From: CAVZGO01 sp963774935
GTDB lineage: Bacteria > Chloroflexota > Anaerolineae > Anaerolineales > UBA4823
Assembly: GCA_963774935.1 (NCBI GenBank)
Contig: CAVZGO010000002.1
Coordinates: 1 to 64,000, forward strand
Direction: 5' to 3'
Length of the DNA stretch: 64,000 nucleotides
The translations under genes were made by a program, and so were the position numbers. This document shows positions 55,055 to 64,000 of this stretch, one piece after another. Each line of letters opens with the position of its first letter. Position 1 is the stretch's first letter. Below the pieces are notes generated by a model. The model did no database searches, was not told where the DNA came from, and saw only the letters and a list, made by a program, of their open reading frames with translations.

Positions 55055-56611
55055 ATGCTCTTGAATACAGGCCAGATCATCCATGGCCGTTATCGCATCG
55101 TCAAACAATTGTCACAGGGCGGCTTCGGCAGGTTATACCGCGCCTGGGATCTCAACCTGCGCAAAGGCGTTGCCTTAAAGGAAAACCTGGAGACAACCCA
55201 GATAGCCGCAGAACAATTCCAGCGCGAAGCCGAGCTGCTGGCACATCTCACCCACCCCAACCTGGCACGCGTCACCGACTACTTCGAAGAGCAAGATATG
55301 GGGCAGTTCCTGGTGATGGATTACGTTGAAGGCGAAGACCTGGATACCTGGGTGCAGCACAACGGACCCGCGACAACCGACCAGGCGGTGGGCTGGATCA
55401 GCCAGGTATGCGATGCGCTGAGCTACATCCATAACCAGCGCCCGCCCATCATCCACCGGGATATCAAACCTGCCAACATCCGCATCACCCCAGAAGGGCG
55501 GGCGGTGCTGGTGGATTTTGGCATTGCCAAGGAGTACGATGCCCAGCGCAAAACCACGCTCGGCGCACGGGCGGTGACTGCCGGCTACTCTCCCGTAGAA
55601 CAATATGGCTCAGGTCGTACCGATGCCCGCACCGACATATACGCTCTGAGCGCCACGCTTTACCACCTGATTACCGCCCAGCACCCGCCGGAGAGCACCC
55701 AGCGTTTGAGCGCAGAGAATCTGGTATCGCCTGTGCGCATTAATCCCCAGCTCAGCCCGGCGTTAAGCAACGTGGTGATCCAGGGCATGCAAATAAATCC
55801 CGGCGAGCGCTATCAAAACGCGCAGGAGTTTAAAACCGCCCTGCTCAACGCCGTCACCCACCCGCTGCCCCCAACCATCAGCGTCCCCAAACCCATCACC
55901 ACTCCGCCTCCACCCCCGCCAGCCATGACTGTTGCGTCACCATTGCCAGCGGCAGCAGTGCTGCCTTCAGCTACCGCTGCGCCCACCACTGTGCCCACCG
56001 CCTCCCCGCGCTGGATCGAGATCCTGCTGCTGGTGCTGGTAGTGGTCACCGGCATGACCTTGATTGTGAAGGGGTTGGATTTTTACCTGGTAACCCAGAT
56101 CAGCCAGGGGAATGAGCTGCCCAGCGGGCTGGCGACCGCGATCAGCGGCTTGATGAGTATTGCATTTATCATTCAGTACATCCTGCTGGCAGCCTGTGGC
56201 GTGGGTTTCCTGATCTGGGTCTCGCGCACAGCGCGCACGTTGCTCGCCATGGGAAGACCACTGCGCTTCTCGCCCGGCTGGGCTGCCGGCGGGATGCTGG
56301 TGCCGCTGTGGAACCTGGTGCACAGCCTGCAGGTGATGGGCGCCTTCTGGCGGCTCAGCGACCCGAGCTTCAACCCGGCTTATCCGGCATCGGGAGGGAG
56401 CGGCGCCTGGTCCATCGTGTGCTGGCTGAGTTGGCTGACATGGGGCGCCGTCTTTATGGCAGGGACATTCATCTCAGCCAGCGCCGATCGCCTCTACGAG
56501 TATGTAAACGGCTCTGCCTGGCTTACCGTTGCTCAACTTCTGCTTTTCATTGCGGCTTTCGCTCTTTATCGATTCACTGCGCTGGTCAACCGGCGCATTC
56601 ACACGACCTGA
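55055..56611 (+). CDS. Membrane Ser/Thr protein kinase with DUF4328-like tail
   Basis: 518 residues from the ATG at 55055 (AAGGA upstream). An intact Hanks-type kinase domain occupies about 12-275: glycine loop SQGGFG, Lys42 (VALKEN), catalytic HRDIKPAN with Asp136, DFG at 154. A Pro/Ala-rich linker leads to four membrane segments of DUF4328 type (RFSPGWAAGGMLVPLWNLVHSLQVM is that family's motif). This is an unusual sensor part for a kinase. It may respond to a membrane signal. The kinase phosphorylates Ser/Thr of unknown targets; the HEAT protein is a possible partner by position only. Confidence 0.88.
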   Translation: MLLNTGQIIHGRYRIVKQLSQGGFGRLYRAWDLNLRKGVALKENLETTQIAAEQFQREAELLAHLTHPNLARVTDYFEEQDMGQFLVMDYVEGEDLDTWVQHNGPATTDQAVGWISQVCDALSYIHNQRPPIIHRDIKPANIRITPEGRAVLVDFGIAKEYDAQRKTTLGARAVTAGYSPVEQYGSGRTDARTDIYALSATLYHLITAQHPPESTQRLSAENLVSPVRINPQLSPALSNVVIQGMQINPGERYQNAQEFKTALLNAVTHPLPPTISVPKPITTPPPPPPAMTVASPLPAAAVLPSATAAPTTVPTASPRWIEILLLVLVVVTGMTLIVKGLDFYLVTQISQGNELPSGLATAISGLMSIAFIIQYILLAACGVGFLIWVSRTARTLLAMGRPLRFSPGWAAGGMLVPLWNLVHSLQVMGAFWRLSDPSFNPAYPASGGSGAWSIVCWLSWLTWGAVFMAGTFISASADRLYEYVNGSAWLTVAQLLLFIAAFALYRFTALVNRRIHTT

Positions 56612-56660
56612 TGCATATGGATTTATTCAAGTTTATTTCGGATGGAGGAGAGGAAAAATC

Positions 56661-57332
56661 ATGAAGAAAGTTAATATTCACAGCAAAACCATCTTGATGG
56701 CGATCGTGATTCTATCCATCGTGCTCTCAGCCTGTGCAGGCAGCGACAGTTCCAGCGCTGAAATCCAGGGCACCCGCGAAGCCCTGGAAGCCACCCAGAC
56801 AGCCATGGTCATGCAATCGACCGCTGAGGCATTGAAGCTCACCCAGACCGCGCTGGCTGGTCCTGCTCAGGTCCAGCCCACCCTGCCTGTGCTGCCCACC
56901 GCTGAGCCGGTGAGCAAAATGGAAGCCACGTTGCCGCCTACCGCCACAAGCGCGCCACTGGATACACCCACCGCGATGGTGATGGTGGTCACTGCCACCC
57001 CGTTAACTGCCACAGAAGCACCCACAGCAGCCTCCACCGGCTCGGCCTCGTCCGGCTCGGGCAGCGCCGCTGCCACTCCGCAGCGCGGTGAGGAAGCCAT
57101 CCGCGTTATCAACAACTCGGGGAAAACCTTCAAGATCGTGCTGACTTGCTCCGGCGGCCCCTGCCAGGGGAAGAATCCCAGTACTTACAGCAAATCCTTT
57201 GGTCAGGGCGAATATCACTTTTATGTCTGGCCAGGGCGCTATAAGATCACCTGGACGATCTGCGGTAAAACAACCACTTTTGAGCATGCTTTGAACGGCC
57301 AATGGTATATTAAACTGAGTAAATGCCAGTAA
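56661..57332 (+). CDS. Lipoprotein with coiled coil and Cys-rich C-terminal domain
   Basis: 223 residues. The lipoprotein signal ends in VLSAC. A Thr/Gln/Ala helix follows (IQGTREALEATQTAMVMQSTAEALKLTQTAL), then a Pro/Thr/Ala stalk, then a compact domain of about 75 residues with four cysteines (VLTCSGGPCQGK, WTICGKT, LSKCQ). The C-terminal domain should fold outside the membrane. The gene ends inside the start of the second kinase (overlap of ten bases), so the two proteins are probably made together and may act together. Confidence 0.75.
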   Translation: MKKVNIHSKTILMAIVILSIVLSACAGSDSSSAEIQGTREALEATQTAMVMQSTAEALKLTQTALAGPAQVQPTLPVLPTAEPVSKMEATLPPTATSAPLDTPTAMVMVVTATPLTATEAPTAASTGSASSGSGSAAATPQRGEEAIRVINNSGKTFKIVLTCSGGPCQGKNPSTYSKSFGQGEYHFYVWPGRYKITWTICGKTTTFEHALNGQWYIKLSKCQ

Positions 57333-59374
57333 TCGATACCGGTCAGGAGCTGGTAAACCGATATCGCATCGTCCGGCTGTTAGGACAGGGGGGATTTGGC
57401 GCGGTTTATCGCGCCTGGGACAAAAACCTTGGCCGCCCGTGCGCGATTAAGGAAAACACATCCGCTGCAGCCGATGCACTGGCGCAGTTCGAGCAAGAAG
57501 CGCGGCTGCTGGCGAACCTGAGCCATCCCAACCTGGCGCGCGTAACGGATTATTTCGTCTTACCCGGACAGGGCCAATACCTGGTGATGGATTACATCGA
57601 CGGGCAGGACCTGGACGACATGCTGAAAAATGCCTCGGCGGGGACGGACCCGACCAGTGTCTCTTCTGGTGCAGCAGGCGCACAAGCTGCGCTGCCCCAG
57701 GAGCGCGTGCTTGGCTGGCTGATCGAGATTTGCGACGCACTGGAATACCTGCACAACCAGTCGCCGCCGGTCGTGCACCGCGATATCAAACCCGGCAACA
57801 TCCGCATCACCCCGCTGGGTCGACCTGTGCTGGTCGATTTTGGCATCTCCAAGCTCTACGATCCGCAGCTGCGCACCTCGCCTGGAGCGCGTGGAATTAC
57901 GATGGGCTACTCGCCCCCCGAGCAGTATGGTCTGGGCGGTACCGAGCCGCGCAGCGACCTGTATGCGCTGGGCGCCACCGCTTACCACCTGCTCACTGGA
58001 GTCAAGCCGCCCGAATCGGTGCTGGTGCTGACCAACCGCACGAATCCACCCGCTCTGGCACACCAGGTCAATCCGCTCGTCTCGCCGCAGGTGAGTGCAG
58101 TGGTGGCACAAGCCATGGCGATGGAGCCGGCAATGCGCCAGAGCAGTGCCCTGGTGCTGCGCGCTCAGCTTGTCAGCGCCCTCAACGCCGTCCAGGCGCG
58201 TGGCGCTGCCCCGGTGGGAGTACCCATTGTGCTGCCTTTTGACCCGCAAGCCAGAACCGTGGTTCAACCAAAGGGCAGCTCCCCGCCAGGCACCCAGACC
58301 TCAGGTGCAAGCGGTTTTCCGAAAAGAGGCGCCTGGCTGGCGCTGGCTGCAGCGCTGGGATTGCTGGTGGTATCGGTCATAGCAGTCATCCTGTACTTCA
58401 AGCCCAAACCGGCACCAAACCCCGGAGTAGAAACCAGTCCACCCGCTGCCTCACTGGCGCCCACGACCAATCCAGCAGAAATGGTGACTCAGCCAGCGGA
58501 TACCATTCCCACTGTGACCATGCTGGCGCCCACCACTCCTGCCACCGCCACGCCAGCAATGGCTGAATTAGGCGGTCAAGGCATCGTGCGGCTGACCTTT
58601 GGCGATGGCACCTACTACCGCGCCCAGCTCTCTCCAGACCAGCGCCACCTGGTCTCGTTCAAGCAGGTGAACGGTTACTGGCAGGTGGTCGAGATCGACC
58701 CGAATGGCGGCGGGATGCTGCGTCTGGTGACCACTGAGCCTGCCAACCACTATCTGCCCGCCTTTTCCAGCGACGGAGATGGGCTGATTCTTGCCTCAGA
58801 TATCAGTGGGAATATGGAGATTTACGATACCAGCTTTCCAGGGGGTGAGCGGCTGGCGCAGCTGACCAACCACCCGGCAGCCGACTCAGGTCCTTTCTGG
58901 TTTCCTGACCAAGAACGCTTTGTTTTCTATTCTGCTCGTGATGGGGATTCTGAAATCTACCTCGGGTATTCGGACGGCAGGAATCCAATCCAGCTGACCA
59001 ACAACACCAAAGCCGACCTTACCCCGGTGGTCTCGCCAGACGGAAAATCTGTGGCATTTTATTCCAATCTAAGCGGCAGCCCGGATATCTACCTGCTCAA
59101 TGTCGACAGCGGCGTTGCTCGCCAGATGACGGACTGGTCTGGGCGAGAAGCCGAGCCGTTCTTCTCACCTGATGGGCAGTGGATTGTGTTCGAAGCTGAC
59201 CGCAGCGGCAGTTATGACATCTGGGCGATTCGCACGGATGGCAGCGATGTGCGCCAGGTGACCAGCAGCGCGGCGAACGAACAAATGCCCAGCTTTTCTC
59301 CCGACGGGCGCTGGGTGTTCTATCACCTGGGACTGGGCGGGCAACTGTACGATATCTATCGCATCGAGTGGTGA
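57323..59374 (+). CDS. Membrane Ser/Thr protein kinase with extracytoplasmic PD40/TolB-like propeller
   Basis: 683 residues. The kinase domain spans about 14-290 with GQGGFG, Lys43 (AIKEN), HRDIKPGN with Asp154 and DFG at 172; all catalytic residues are present. One membrane helix at about 343-364 (WLALAAALGLLVVSVIAVILYF) separates it from an outer Pro/Thr linker and about six PD40 repeats (FSSDGDGLILASD, FPDQERFVFYSARDGDSEIYLG, VSPDGKSVAFYSNL, FSPDGQWIVFEADRSGSYDIWAI, FSPDGRWVFYH). The propeller probably senses an external ligand. It overlaps the lipoprotein gene. Confidence 0.92.
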   Translation: MPVIDTGQELVNRYRIVRLLGQGGFGAVYRAWDKNLGRPCAIKENTSAAADALAQFEQEARLLANLSHPNLARVTDYFVLPGQGQYLVMDYIDGQDLDDMLKNASAGTDPTSVSSGAAGAQAALPQERVLGWLIEICDALEYLHNQSPPVVHRDIKPGNIRITPLGRPVLVDFGISKLYDPQLRTSPGARGITMGYSPPEQYGLGGTEPRSDLYALGATAYHLLTGVKPPESVLVLTNRTNPPALAHQVNPLVSPQVSAVVAQAMAMEPAMRQSSALVLRAQLVSALNAVQARGAAPVGVPIVLPFDPQARTVVQPKGSSPPGTQTSGASGFPKRGAWLALAAALGLLVVSVIAVILYFKPKPAPNPGVETSPPAASLAPTTNPAEMVTQPADTIPTVTMLAPTTPATATPAMAELGGQGIVRLTFGDGTYYRAQLSPDQRHLVSFKQVNGYWQVVEIDPNGGGMLRLVTTEPANHYLPAFSSDGDGLILASDISGNMEIYDTSFPGGERLAQLTNHPAADSGPFWFPDQERFVFYSARDGDSEIYLGYSDGRNPIQLTNNTKADLTPVVSPDGKSVAFYSNLSGSPDIYLLNVDSGVARQMTDWSGREAEPFFSPDGQWIVFEADRSGSYDIWAIRTDGSDVRQVTSSAANEQMPSFSPDGRWVFYHLGLGGQLYDIYRIEW

Positions 59375-59381
59375 GTGCCGA

Positions 59382-60065
59382 TTATGCCGGTAAAGCCACC
59401 TCATTCACCTGAGCTTTGAACATCTGCGCAAAACGCGCTTTGACGCCGAAATAGCGCACCAGCTCGGCATTTGGTGTAGCCAGCCCGAGCGACGCTCCCA
59501 GGCTGTTCTCTCCAGCAGAATAGCTCCACAACACCCACTGCGGTTTGCGGTTCGCCCACTCCTTGGGCACTTGTGGCGCAGATGCGCCAGGCTCGTACAC
59601 CCATAACATGCGGTGGCGCGCCCAATCGGTGAGCGGCAGGCGACCATTGAAGTAGGCGGCATTGGTGCGTAGGATGAGCGATTGCCCGCTGCCCTGCTCG
59701 AACTGGTTGACAAACTTTGCACCAACAGTGTTCATGTCGTTTTTGGTCAAGCCGCCATCGAACTGCAGATCGAGCGCTGGTGGAAGCTGGTCTTTATACA
59801 GCTTGACCTGCTCGATGAACTGCTGGTTTTGCGGCTTCCAATCCTCCAGGCTGGTGGCTTGCAGCAGGCACAGCAGTCCAAATGGCAAGCCAACCTGGCT
59901 GGCGCCCTGGATGTTGGCTTCCAGACTGGGATCGACCTGCCCCGCCTGGGCGGAGGCAAGGTAGACAAAAGAAACCTTCTGGCGCAGCAATGCCCAATCA
60001 GGTGTGCCCTGCGCTGCGGATAGTACCAGGCCGATGATGGCCTTGGGTGGGGTTGCTGGACTCAT
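59382..60065 (-). CDS. GH25-like (lysozyme fold) protein with altered catalytic motif
   Basis: 227 residues, no signal peptide. The sequence follows the GH25 barrel: VSFVYLASAQAGQVDPSLEANIQGASQVGLPFG, then LPPALDLQFDGG and GAKFVNQFEQGSGQSLILRTNAAYFN. In GH25 muramidases the DxE motif of strand 4 (here D99-L100-Q101) carries the catalytic glutamate, and the N-terminal Asp of DVSHW is also absent. It is therefore probably a non-catalytic relative, maybe a binding protein. AGGAGAG precedes the ATG at 60065. Confidence 0.7.
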   Translation of the reverse strand: MSPATPPKAIIGLVLSAAQGTPDWALLRQKVSFVYLASAQAGQVDPSLEANIQGASQVGLPFGLLCLLQATSLEDWKPQNQQFIEQVKLYKDQLPPALDLQFDGGLTKNDMNTVGAKFVNQFEQGSGQSLILRTNAAYFNGRLPLTDWARHRMLWVYEPGASAPQVPKEWANRKPQWVLWSYSAGENSLGASLGLATPNAELVRYFGVKARFAQMFKAQVNEVALPA

Positions 60066-60158
60066 TACACTCTCCTTTGGCAGATATATAAATGTAACTC
60101 GGCTACTTGAAGATAGCCGGGGGATAGGTTCTTATTAAGCTATGGATACTGGAGACGG

Positions 60159-60326
60159 CTACCTGAGCGCCAGTCCCAGGTAATATGGCCAGACGATCAG
60201 GCCAACCAGTGCCTGCCACCAGATCAGCTTGGCAAAGGCGATGGTGAACAACCAGCCAGCAAACCAGATGATTCCTCCTGTCCCGGAGTCGACTCGGATG
60301 TAGCTGCGGCGCTTTTCTTCAGACAT
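60159..60326 (-). CDS. Small membrane protein
   Basis: 55 residues from the ATG at 60326, which has AAAGGAG seven bases upstream; the longer frame beyond it is not credible. One long or two short hydrophobic segments (IIWFAGWLFTIAFAKLIWWQALVGLIVWPYYLGLAL). Charged N-terminus (MSEEKRRSYIRVDSG). Family unknown. Confidence 0.6.
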   Translation of the reverse strand: MSEEKRRSYIRVDSGTGGIIWFAGWLFTIAFAKLIWWQALVGLIVWPYYLGLALR

Positions 60327-60565
60327 GTTGATCTCCTTTAAGCACACTGTTTGCCCGGAGTCATCTTGCGATGACATGATCTCTATTTTAATGCTAATTC
60401 GGGCAAAAATGGTGCGAATTTTACGAAATCCGAAATGGCAGTAGACATGTACTGATAATTCTGCTATTGTATTAATTGGTGGAACGGCATGCAAAACCGG
60501 AACCCGCCACCCTCTGTACACGTCTACGGGGTATCGGTACAGTAAATTGTGCATAGGAGGAGAAA

Positions 60566-61641
60566 ATGAAAACAAAGATCATTCCGCTATTGATCATCCT
60601 CAGCCTGCTGTTGCTGGCAGCTTGCGGTCCGCCGCAACAGAACAGCCTGAAGAAATCGGCCCAGCAGGCATGGTCGAACAGCCGGTGGATGTCGAGAAAG
60701 CGGTCGAGGAAGCTGCAGTAGCGCCTGCAGCCGAAGCCCCGGCGCCAGCCGACTCTGCCGCGGCGGGCGGGCGCGCCGACGAAGGCATCAACCAGCTAGC
60801 TCTGGTGCCGCCCGGGCAATCCGGACGCATGGTCATCAAGGACGCCGTGATGGACCTGCTCGTCCAGGATACGCGCATCGCTACCGACCAGGTCACCAGC
60901 CTGGCAGCTTCTCAGGGCGGGTACATCCTCAGCTCCAACATCTGGTACAAAGATAATTTCCCTTATGCCAACCTGCGCATGGCGGTGCCTTCTGCGAACT
61001 TTGAAGCCACCCTGAACCTGCTGCGTGGCTTTGCCATTAAAGTGAACAGCGAAAACGCCTCCGGGCAGGATGTCAGCGCTGAATACGCCGACCTGCAGTC
61101 ACGCCTGACCAACCTGGAAGCCACCCGCGACCGTGTGCGCGCCTTCCTCGACGATGCCACAACCGTCGAAGAGTCGCTCAAGATCAACCAGACGCTCTCT
61201 GACCTGGAAGGGCAGATCGAGCAGGTCAAAGGTCAGATGAAGTTCTACGAAGGCAGGGCGGCATTTTCCACAATCGATGTGACTCTCAATCCAGAGTACC
61301 CCACGCCTACACCAACGGCAACCCCCACCCAAACTCCCACGCCCACCCCCACCCCGCCCTGGAGTCCTGGCAGTACCATCACCAATGCCTCCCACACCGG
61401 CGTGGTGGTGTTTCAAACGATCATCGATGCATTGATCTGGCTCGTGCTGGTGCTGTGGCCGTTCCTGCTGCTGGCAGGCATCATCATCTGGATCGTGATC
61501 GCCATCTCACGGCGCAACCGCAGAAAGAGAGCAGCTCAGGCTGTGCCACCCCAAGCCCCCTATTATGTTCCAGCGCCTGTCCAGCCCCAGGAGCCGCCGT
61601 CCAGTGCACCCCCTGCACCACCCTCAGATACTAAAGACTGA
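60566..61641 (+). CDS. DUF4349 lipoprotein, apparent frameshift
   Basis: About 358 residues. Signal (KTKIIPLLIILSLLLLAAC) in the first frame; one missing base near 60630 leads into the main frame (AATEQPEEIGPAGMVEQP...). The DUF4349 domain is at about 80-260 with RMVIKDAVMDLLVQDTRIATDQVTSLAASQGGYI, a coiled coil (EYADLQSRLTNLEATRDRVRAFL) and the strand AAFSTIDVTLNP. A Pro/Thr linker and one membrane helix (LIWLVLVLWPFLLLAGIIIWIVIAI) follow, with a basic and Pro-rich cytoplasmic tail. Function unknown. AGGAGG precedes the ATG. Confidence 0.82.
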
Positions 61642-61693
61642 TGTATCATTGCCGGAAAACATGAACCAGCCCGGGTGAATCAGGGCGAGAAAC

Positions 61694-61738
61694 AAAAGAG
61701 TGTCATTGAGTGCCAGCGGCACACATTGACACTCTTTT
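61694..61738. terminator. Bidirectional terminator with nested hairpin
   Basis: AAAAGAGTGTCA / TGACACTCTTTT stem with an inner GTGCC / GGCAC stem, between the convergent DUF4349 and amylase genes. Confidence 0.85.
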
Positions 61739-61841
61739 CATGAGGTGGTCGTTGCCCTCCCTGAGAAACAAGCAGATTAGCCTCCGGTCCAGCCAGAACT
61801 GTAAAGCAGCAGGGGTTTCTGAGTACGAGTGGTAGCAGTCA

Positions 61842-63603
61842 TTATTCCTCCTCTGCCCAGCGCCGCCAGATGCCGCCCGTGCATGGTTCGAGCGCCAGGA
61901 CTGGGTTGACCTGTTCATCATCCAGCAGGTTCTGCCATTGGCTGCCTTCAGGGAGCTGCACCTGCCAGGGCTGAGAACCATTGTTGATCACCACCAGCAC
62001 CTGCTCGTCCTCAAAGCGGCGCAGAAAGGCGTAAACACCAGAGTTATCGTCAATAATCACTGGCTGGAGATCACCCACCCGCAGCGCAGGTGAGCTGCTC
62101 CGGATGGCGATCAGCTTCTTGTACCAGGCATGCAGCTCGTGGTCGAAGCTGACCGGAGAAGGAACCGGATGGTGAGAGCCATTGGGCAGGACGCTCTCCG
62201 CCTCATAGCTCAGATCAGGCCACACCATGGGTTTGCGGCAGCAGGGGTCGTTGGCGCCCCACATACCGGCTTCGTCGCCATAATATACGATCGGTGCGCC
62301 GATATCCGTCATCTGGAACAGCACCATCTGCATGAATAGCTGACGCTCGAATGCGTCCGGTTTACGGGTGTCGTAAGCCGGGTTTTTGTGCGGGCGGGTC
62401 AGCTCGCCGCACTCTTTCCATTCACGGTAGCGCAGGAAGTCCCGGTTGACGATGTGCGAAGCCATTCGGTCGGTATCGTGGCTGCTCAACAGGTTGTGCA
62501 TCACATACGCGGCGCACTCCGGATACGACTGGCGCAGCTCGCGGCGCTGGCGGTCGAATTCAGAGACGCTTATTTTGGTGCGCTCTTCAGCAAAGAACTC
62601 CGCCAGCAGGTAGGTCCAGCGGTAGTTCATTTCCGCGTCAAACTCATCCCCCTGCAGGTAGGGCACGTTGTCATCTTCCATCACAATTTCAGCCACCAGG
62701 TAGGCATCCGGGTTGATCGCCTTGACGTGCTTGCGCCAATCCTTCCAAAATCCATGGCGGATGCAGAAAGCCACATCCAGCCGCCAGCCATCGATGCCAT
62801 CGCGCGGATCGCCATCCCCGTCCGGGTCCATCCAGCGCCGGGTGATCTCAAAGATGTAGCTTTTCGGACCGGCAGTAATGCCGTTGGCATCCTGGTTCAG
62901 CTCGGGCAGCTCAGGAACTCCGTACCAGCCTGAGTAAGTAAACGGCGCAAAACGGCCTGGCTGCTGCCAGTCCAGCACCTTGAACCAATCGCGATAAATT
63001 GAATCTCTGCCCTTCTGCACCAGGTCACGGAATATCCAGCTGTTCAAGCCCATGTGGTTGAACACACCATCGATGATGATGCGCATCCCCCGCCGGTGCA
63101 CTTCGGCAACCAGCTCCAGGAACATGCGGTCGGCTGCCGTCCAAACCCAGGTTGCCGGATCGGCGGCGATCTCGCTTTCGATCAGGCGCTGATCGCCCTG
63201 CGGGTCAGGCCCGAAATGCGGATCGATGTGGTGGTATGTAGCGCCATCGTACTTGTGGGATGAAGGCGCCTGGAACAGCGGATTGATGTACAGGGCGGTG
63301 ATTCCCAGGTCCTGCAGAGTAGTCCAGGCGGTCGAAGATGCCCTGCAGGTCGCCGCCGTAGCGCCGGCGCTGCAAGTGGTGCCAGATATCCTTGTGATGC
63401 ACCAGCTCGTATGGCTGTTGCTGATAGATATCCACCGTCCAGGGGTGCACCTGCCAGGGCTCGGACAGATCGTGCGGGTAGCTGCCTTGCAGGCTCGCCA
63501 GGGTGGGGTCGTTGGCAGGATCGCCGTTGCAGAAGCGCTCCGGGAAAATCTGATACCAGATGGCGTGTTTTGCCCATTCGGGCGTAAAGTCAGGGGATTT
63601 CAT
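61842..63603 (-). CDS. Alpha-amylase family (GH13) enzyme, apparent frameshift
   Basis: About 587 residues. The first frame gives FTPEWAKHAIWYQIFPERFCNGDPANDP and YGGDLQGIFDRLDY; a +1 shift near 63319 continues LQDLGITALYINPLFQAPSSHKYD and the GH13 conserved regions GMRIIIDGVFNHMG, GWRLDVAF (Asp nucleophile), LVAEIVMEDD (Glu acid) and LSSHDTDRM (Asp). The pattern fits the neopullulanase/maltogenic amylase group (GH13_20). No signal peptide, so cytoplasmic maltodextrin use is likely. The ribosome site is AAGGAGAG, rather far upstream. Confidence 0.88.
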
Positions 63604-63657
63604 TCTTTAATAAGCTCTCCTTGGTTTTATTTGAGTTAATTTAGGTGATTATCGTTT

Positions 63658-64000
63658 TTAAAACCATTTTCGATGACGGAAAAACACCAGCATCCCGATC
63701 GCGGTGACGACACATACCAGCCAGAAAACCGGGTATGCCCACGCAAGATTCAGCTCAGGCAAGAAGTGAAAATTCATGCCGTAGACACCCGCTAAGAAGG
63801 TCAAGGGGATGAAGATTGTGCCGATCAAGGTCAGCACTTTCATCACTTCGCCCATCCGGTTCGAAGCCGAAGACATATACGTATCGGTTAAATCGCTGGT
63901 AATTTCACGATAGGCTTCGATGATTTCGATTATCTGGATGACATGGTCGTAGAGGTCGCGCAGATAAATCCGCGTAGATCTCGGTGATACATTCGTGCGG
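63658..64000 (-). CDS. corA: CorA-type magnesium/cobalt transporter, C-terminal part (5' end outside window)
   Basis: The frame is open to the right edge. About 114 C-terminal residues are visible: the last stalk helix (YLRDLYDHVIQIIEIIEAYREITSDLTDTYMSSASNRMGEVMKVLTLIG) and the two membrane helices with the selectivity motif YGMNF, ending HRKWF. A shorter ATG-start frame at 63876 is only an internal Met. CorA pentamers import Mg2+ (or Co2+/Zn2+). Ends close to the amylase gene, which begins 55 bases downstream. Confidence 0.92.
   Translation of the reverse strand, partial: RTNVSPRSTRIYLRDLYDHVIQIIEIIEAYREITSDLTDTYMSSASNRMGEVMKVLTLIGTIFIPLTFLAGVYGMNFHFLPELNLAWAYPVFWLVCVVTAIGMLVFFRHRKWF

Noticed and set aside
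16760..63319. A common slippage motif for programmed +1 frameshifting
   Set aside because: A few sites look like NNT-C-GAR (16760, 46161, 50241), but others (20355, 22266, 39776, 63319) do not. No shared motif, stop codon or stimulatory structure was seen.

Overview
The window is a gene-dense, moderately GC-rich bacterial chromosome segment. Its content suggests a Chloroflexota bacterium, probably of the Anaerolineae. The pointers are many lipoproteins and secreted proteins with Thr/Pro stalks, C-terminal LPMxxx/LPLV-like ends, Ser/Thr kinases with sensor tails, a cyclase-AAA-TPR regulator, a GPP34 protein, repeated ABC-2 exporters and scattered small detoxification enzymes. That placement is inference from gene content; no rRNA, tRNA or marker gene is present to confirm it. 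I see no CRISPR array, prophage or plasmid origin.

Layout. 1-5.8 kb: end of a TipA-type MerR regulator, a PQQ-type sugar dehydrogenase, a three-gene ABC-2 exporter, a Nudix hydrolase and a membrane protein. 5.9-12.3 kb: a glycan pair (GH3 and GH130), DegV, GNAT, GPP34, a small dimeric-barrel-like protein and a ferritin. 12.3-16.3 kb (minus): DUF5666 protein, BI-1 family protein, MntP and a five-haem lipoprotein cytochrome. 16.5-19.7 kb: a large secreted protein with a GEVED-like start, an HEDTH metallopeptidase motif and four Ca-loop modules. 19.9-26.6 kb: a cyclase/AAA/TPR regulator, then a LiaF-like membrane operon. 26.6-30.3 kb (minus): a second ABC-2 exporter. 30.5-39.5 kb: DUF4405/Cys-rich protein, lipoproteins, PD40 propeller, AI-2E family transporter, a CBS-HEPN fusion, a triple fasciclin lipoprotein. 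39.6-47.5 kb: CocE-type hydrolase, a large membrane glycosyltransferase-like protein, nitroreductase, GNAT, isochorismatase-like hydrolase, an aminoglycoside nucleotidyltransferase homologue and a membrane methyltransferase. 47.5-48.7 kb: one insertion sequence. 48.8-53.7 kb: small enzymes and a CAP protein. 53.8-59.4 kb: HEAT protein, two Ser/Thr kinases and a lipoprotein. 59.4-64 kb: a degenerate GH25-like protein, DUF4349 lipoprotein, alpha-amylase and the end of CorA.

Two properties cut across the window. First, at least 15 genes appear frameshifted at 20 sites, 17 of them of the +1 type; I read these mainly as insertion-type sequence errors, so the affected genes are annotated as single coding regions. 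Second, several genes have a TATAAT-like box six to seven bases before the start codon and no ribosome binding site, which predicts leaderless mRNAs alongside ordinary Shine-Dalgarno genes.

The best candidates for unusual biology are the CBS-HEPN fusion (36.4 kb), the HEAT/kinase/lipoprotein/kinase cluster (53.8-59.4 kb), the HEDTH multi-module secreted protein (16.6 kb), the GH25-like protein with a lost catalytic glutamate (59.4 kb) and the aminoglycoside nucleotidyltransferase homologue (46.3 kb). I did not find a clear, wholly new multi-gene system.
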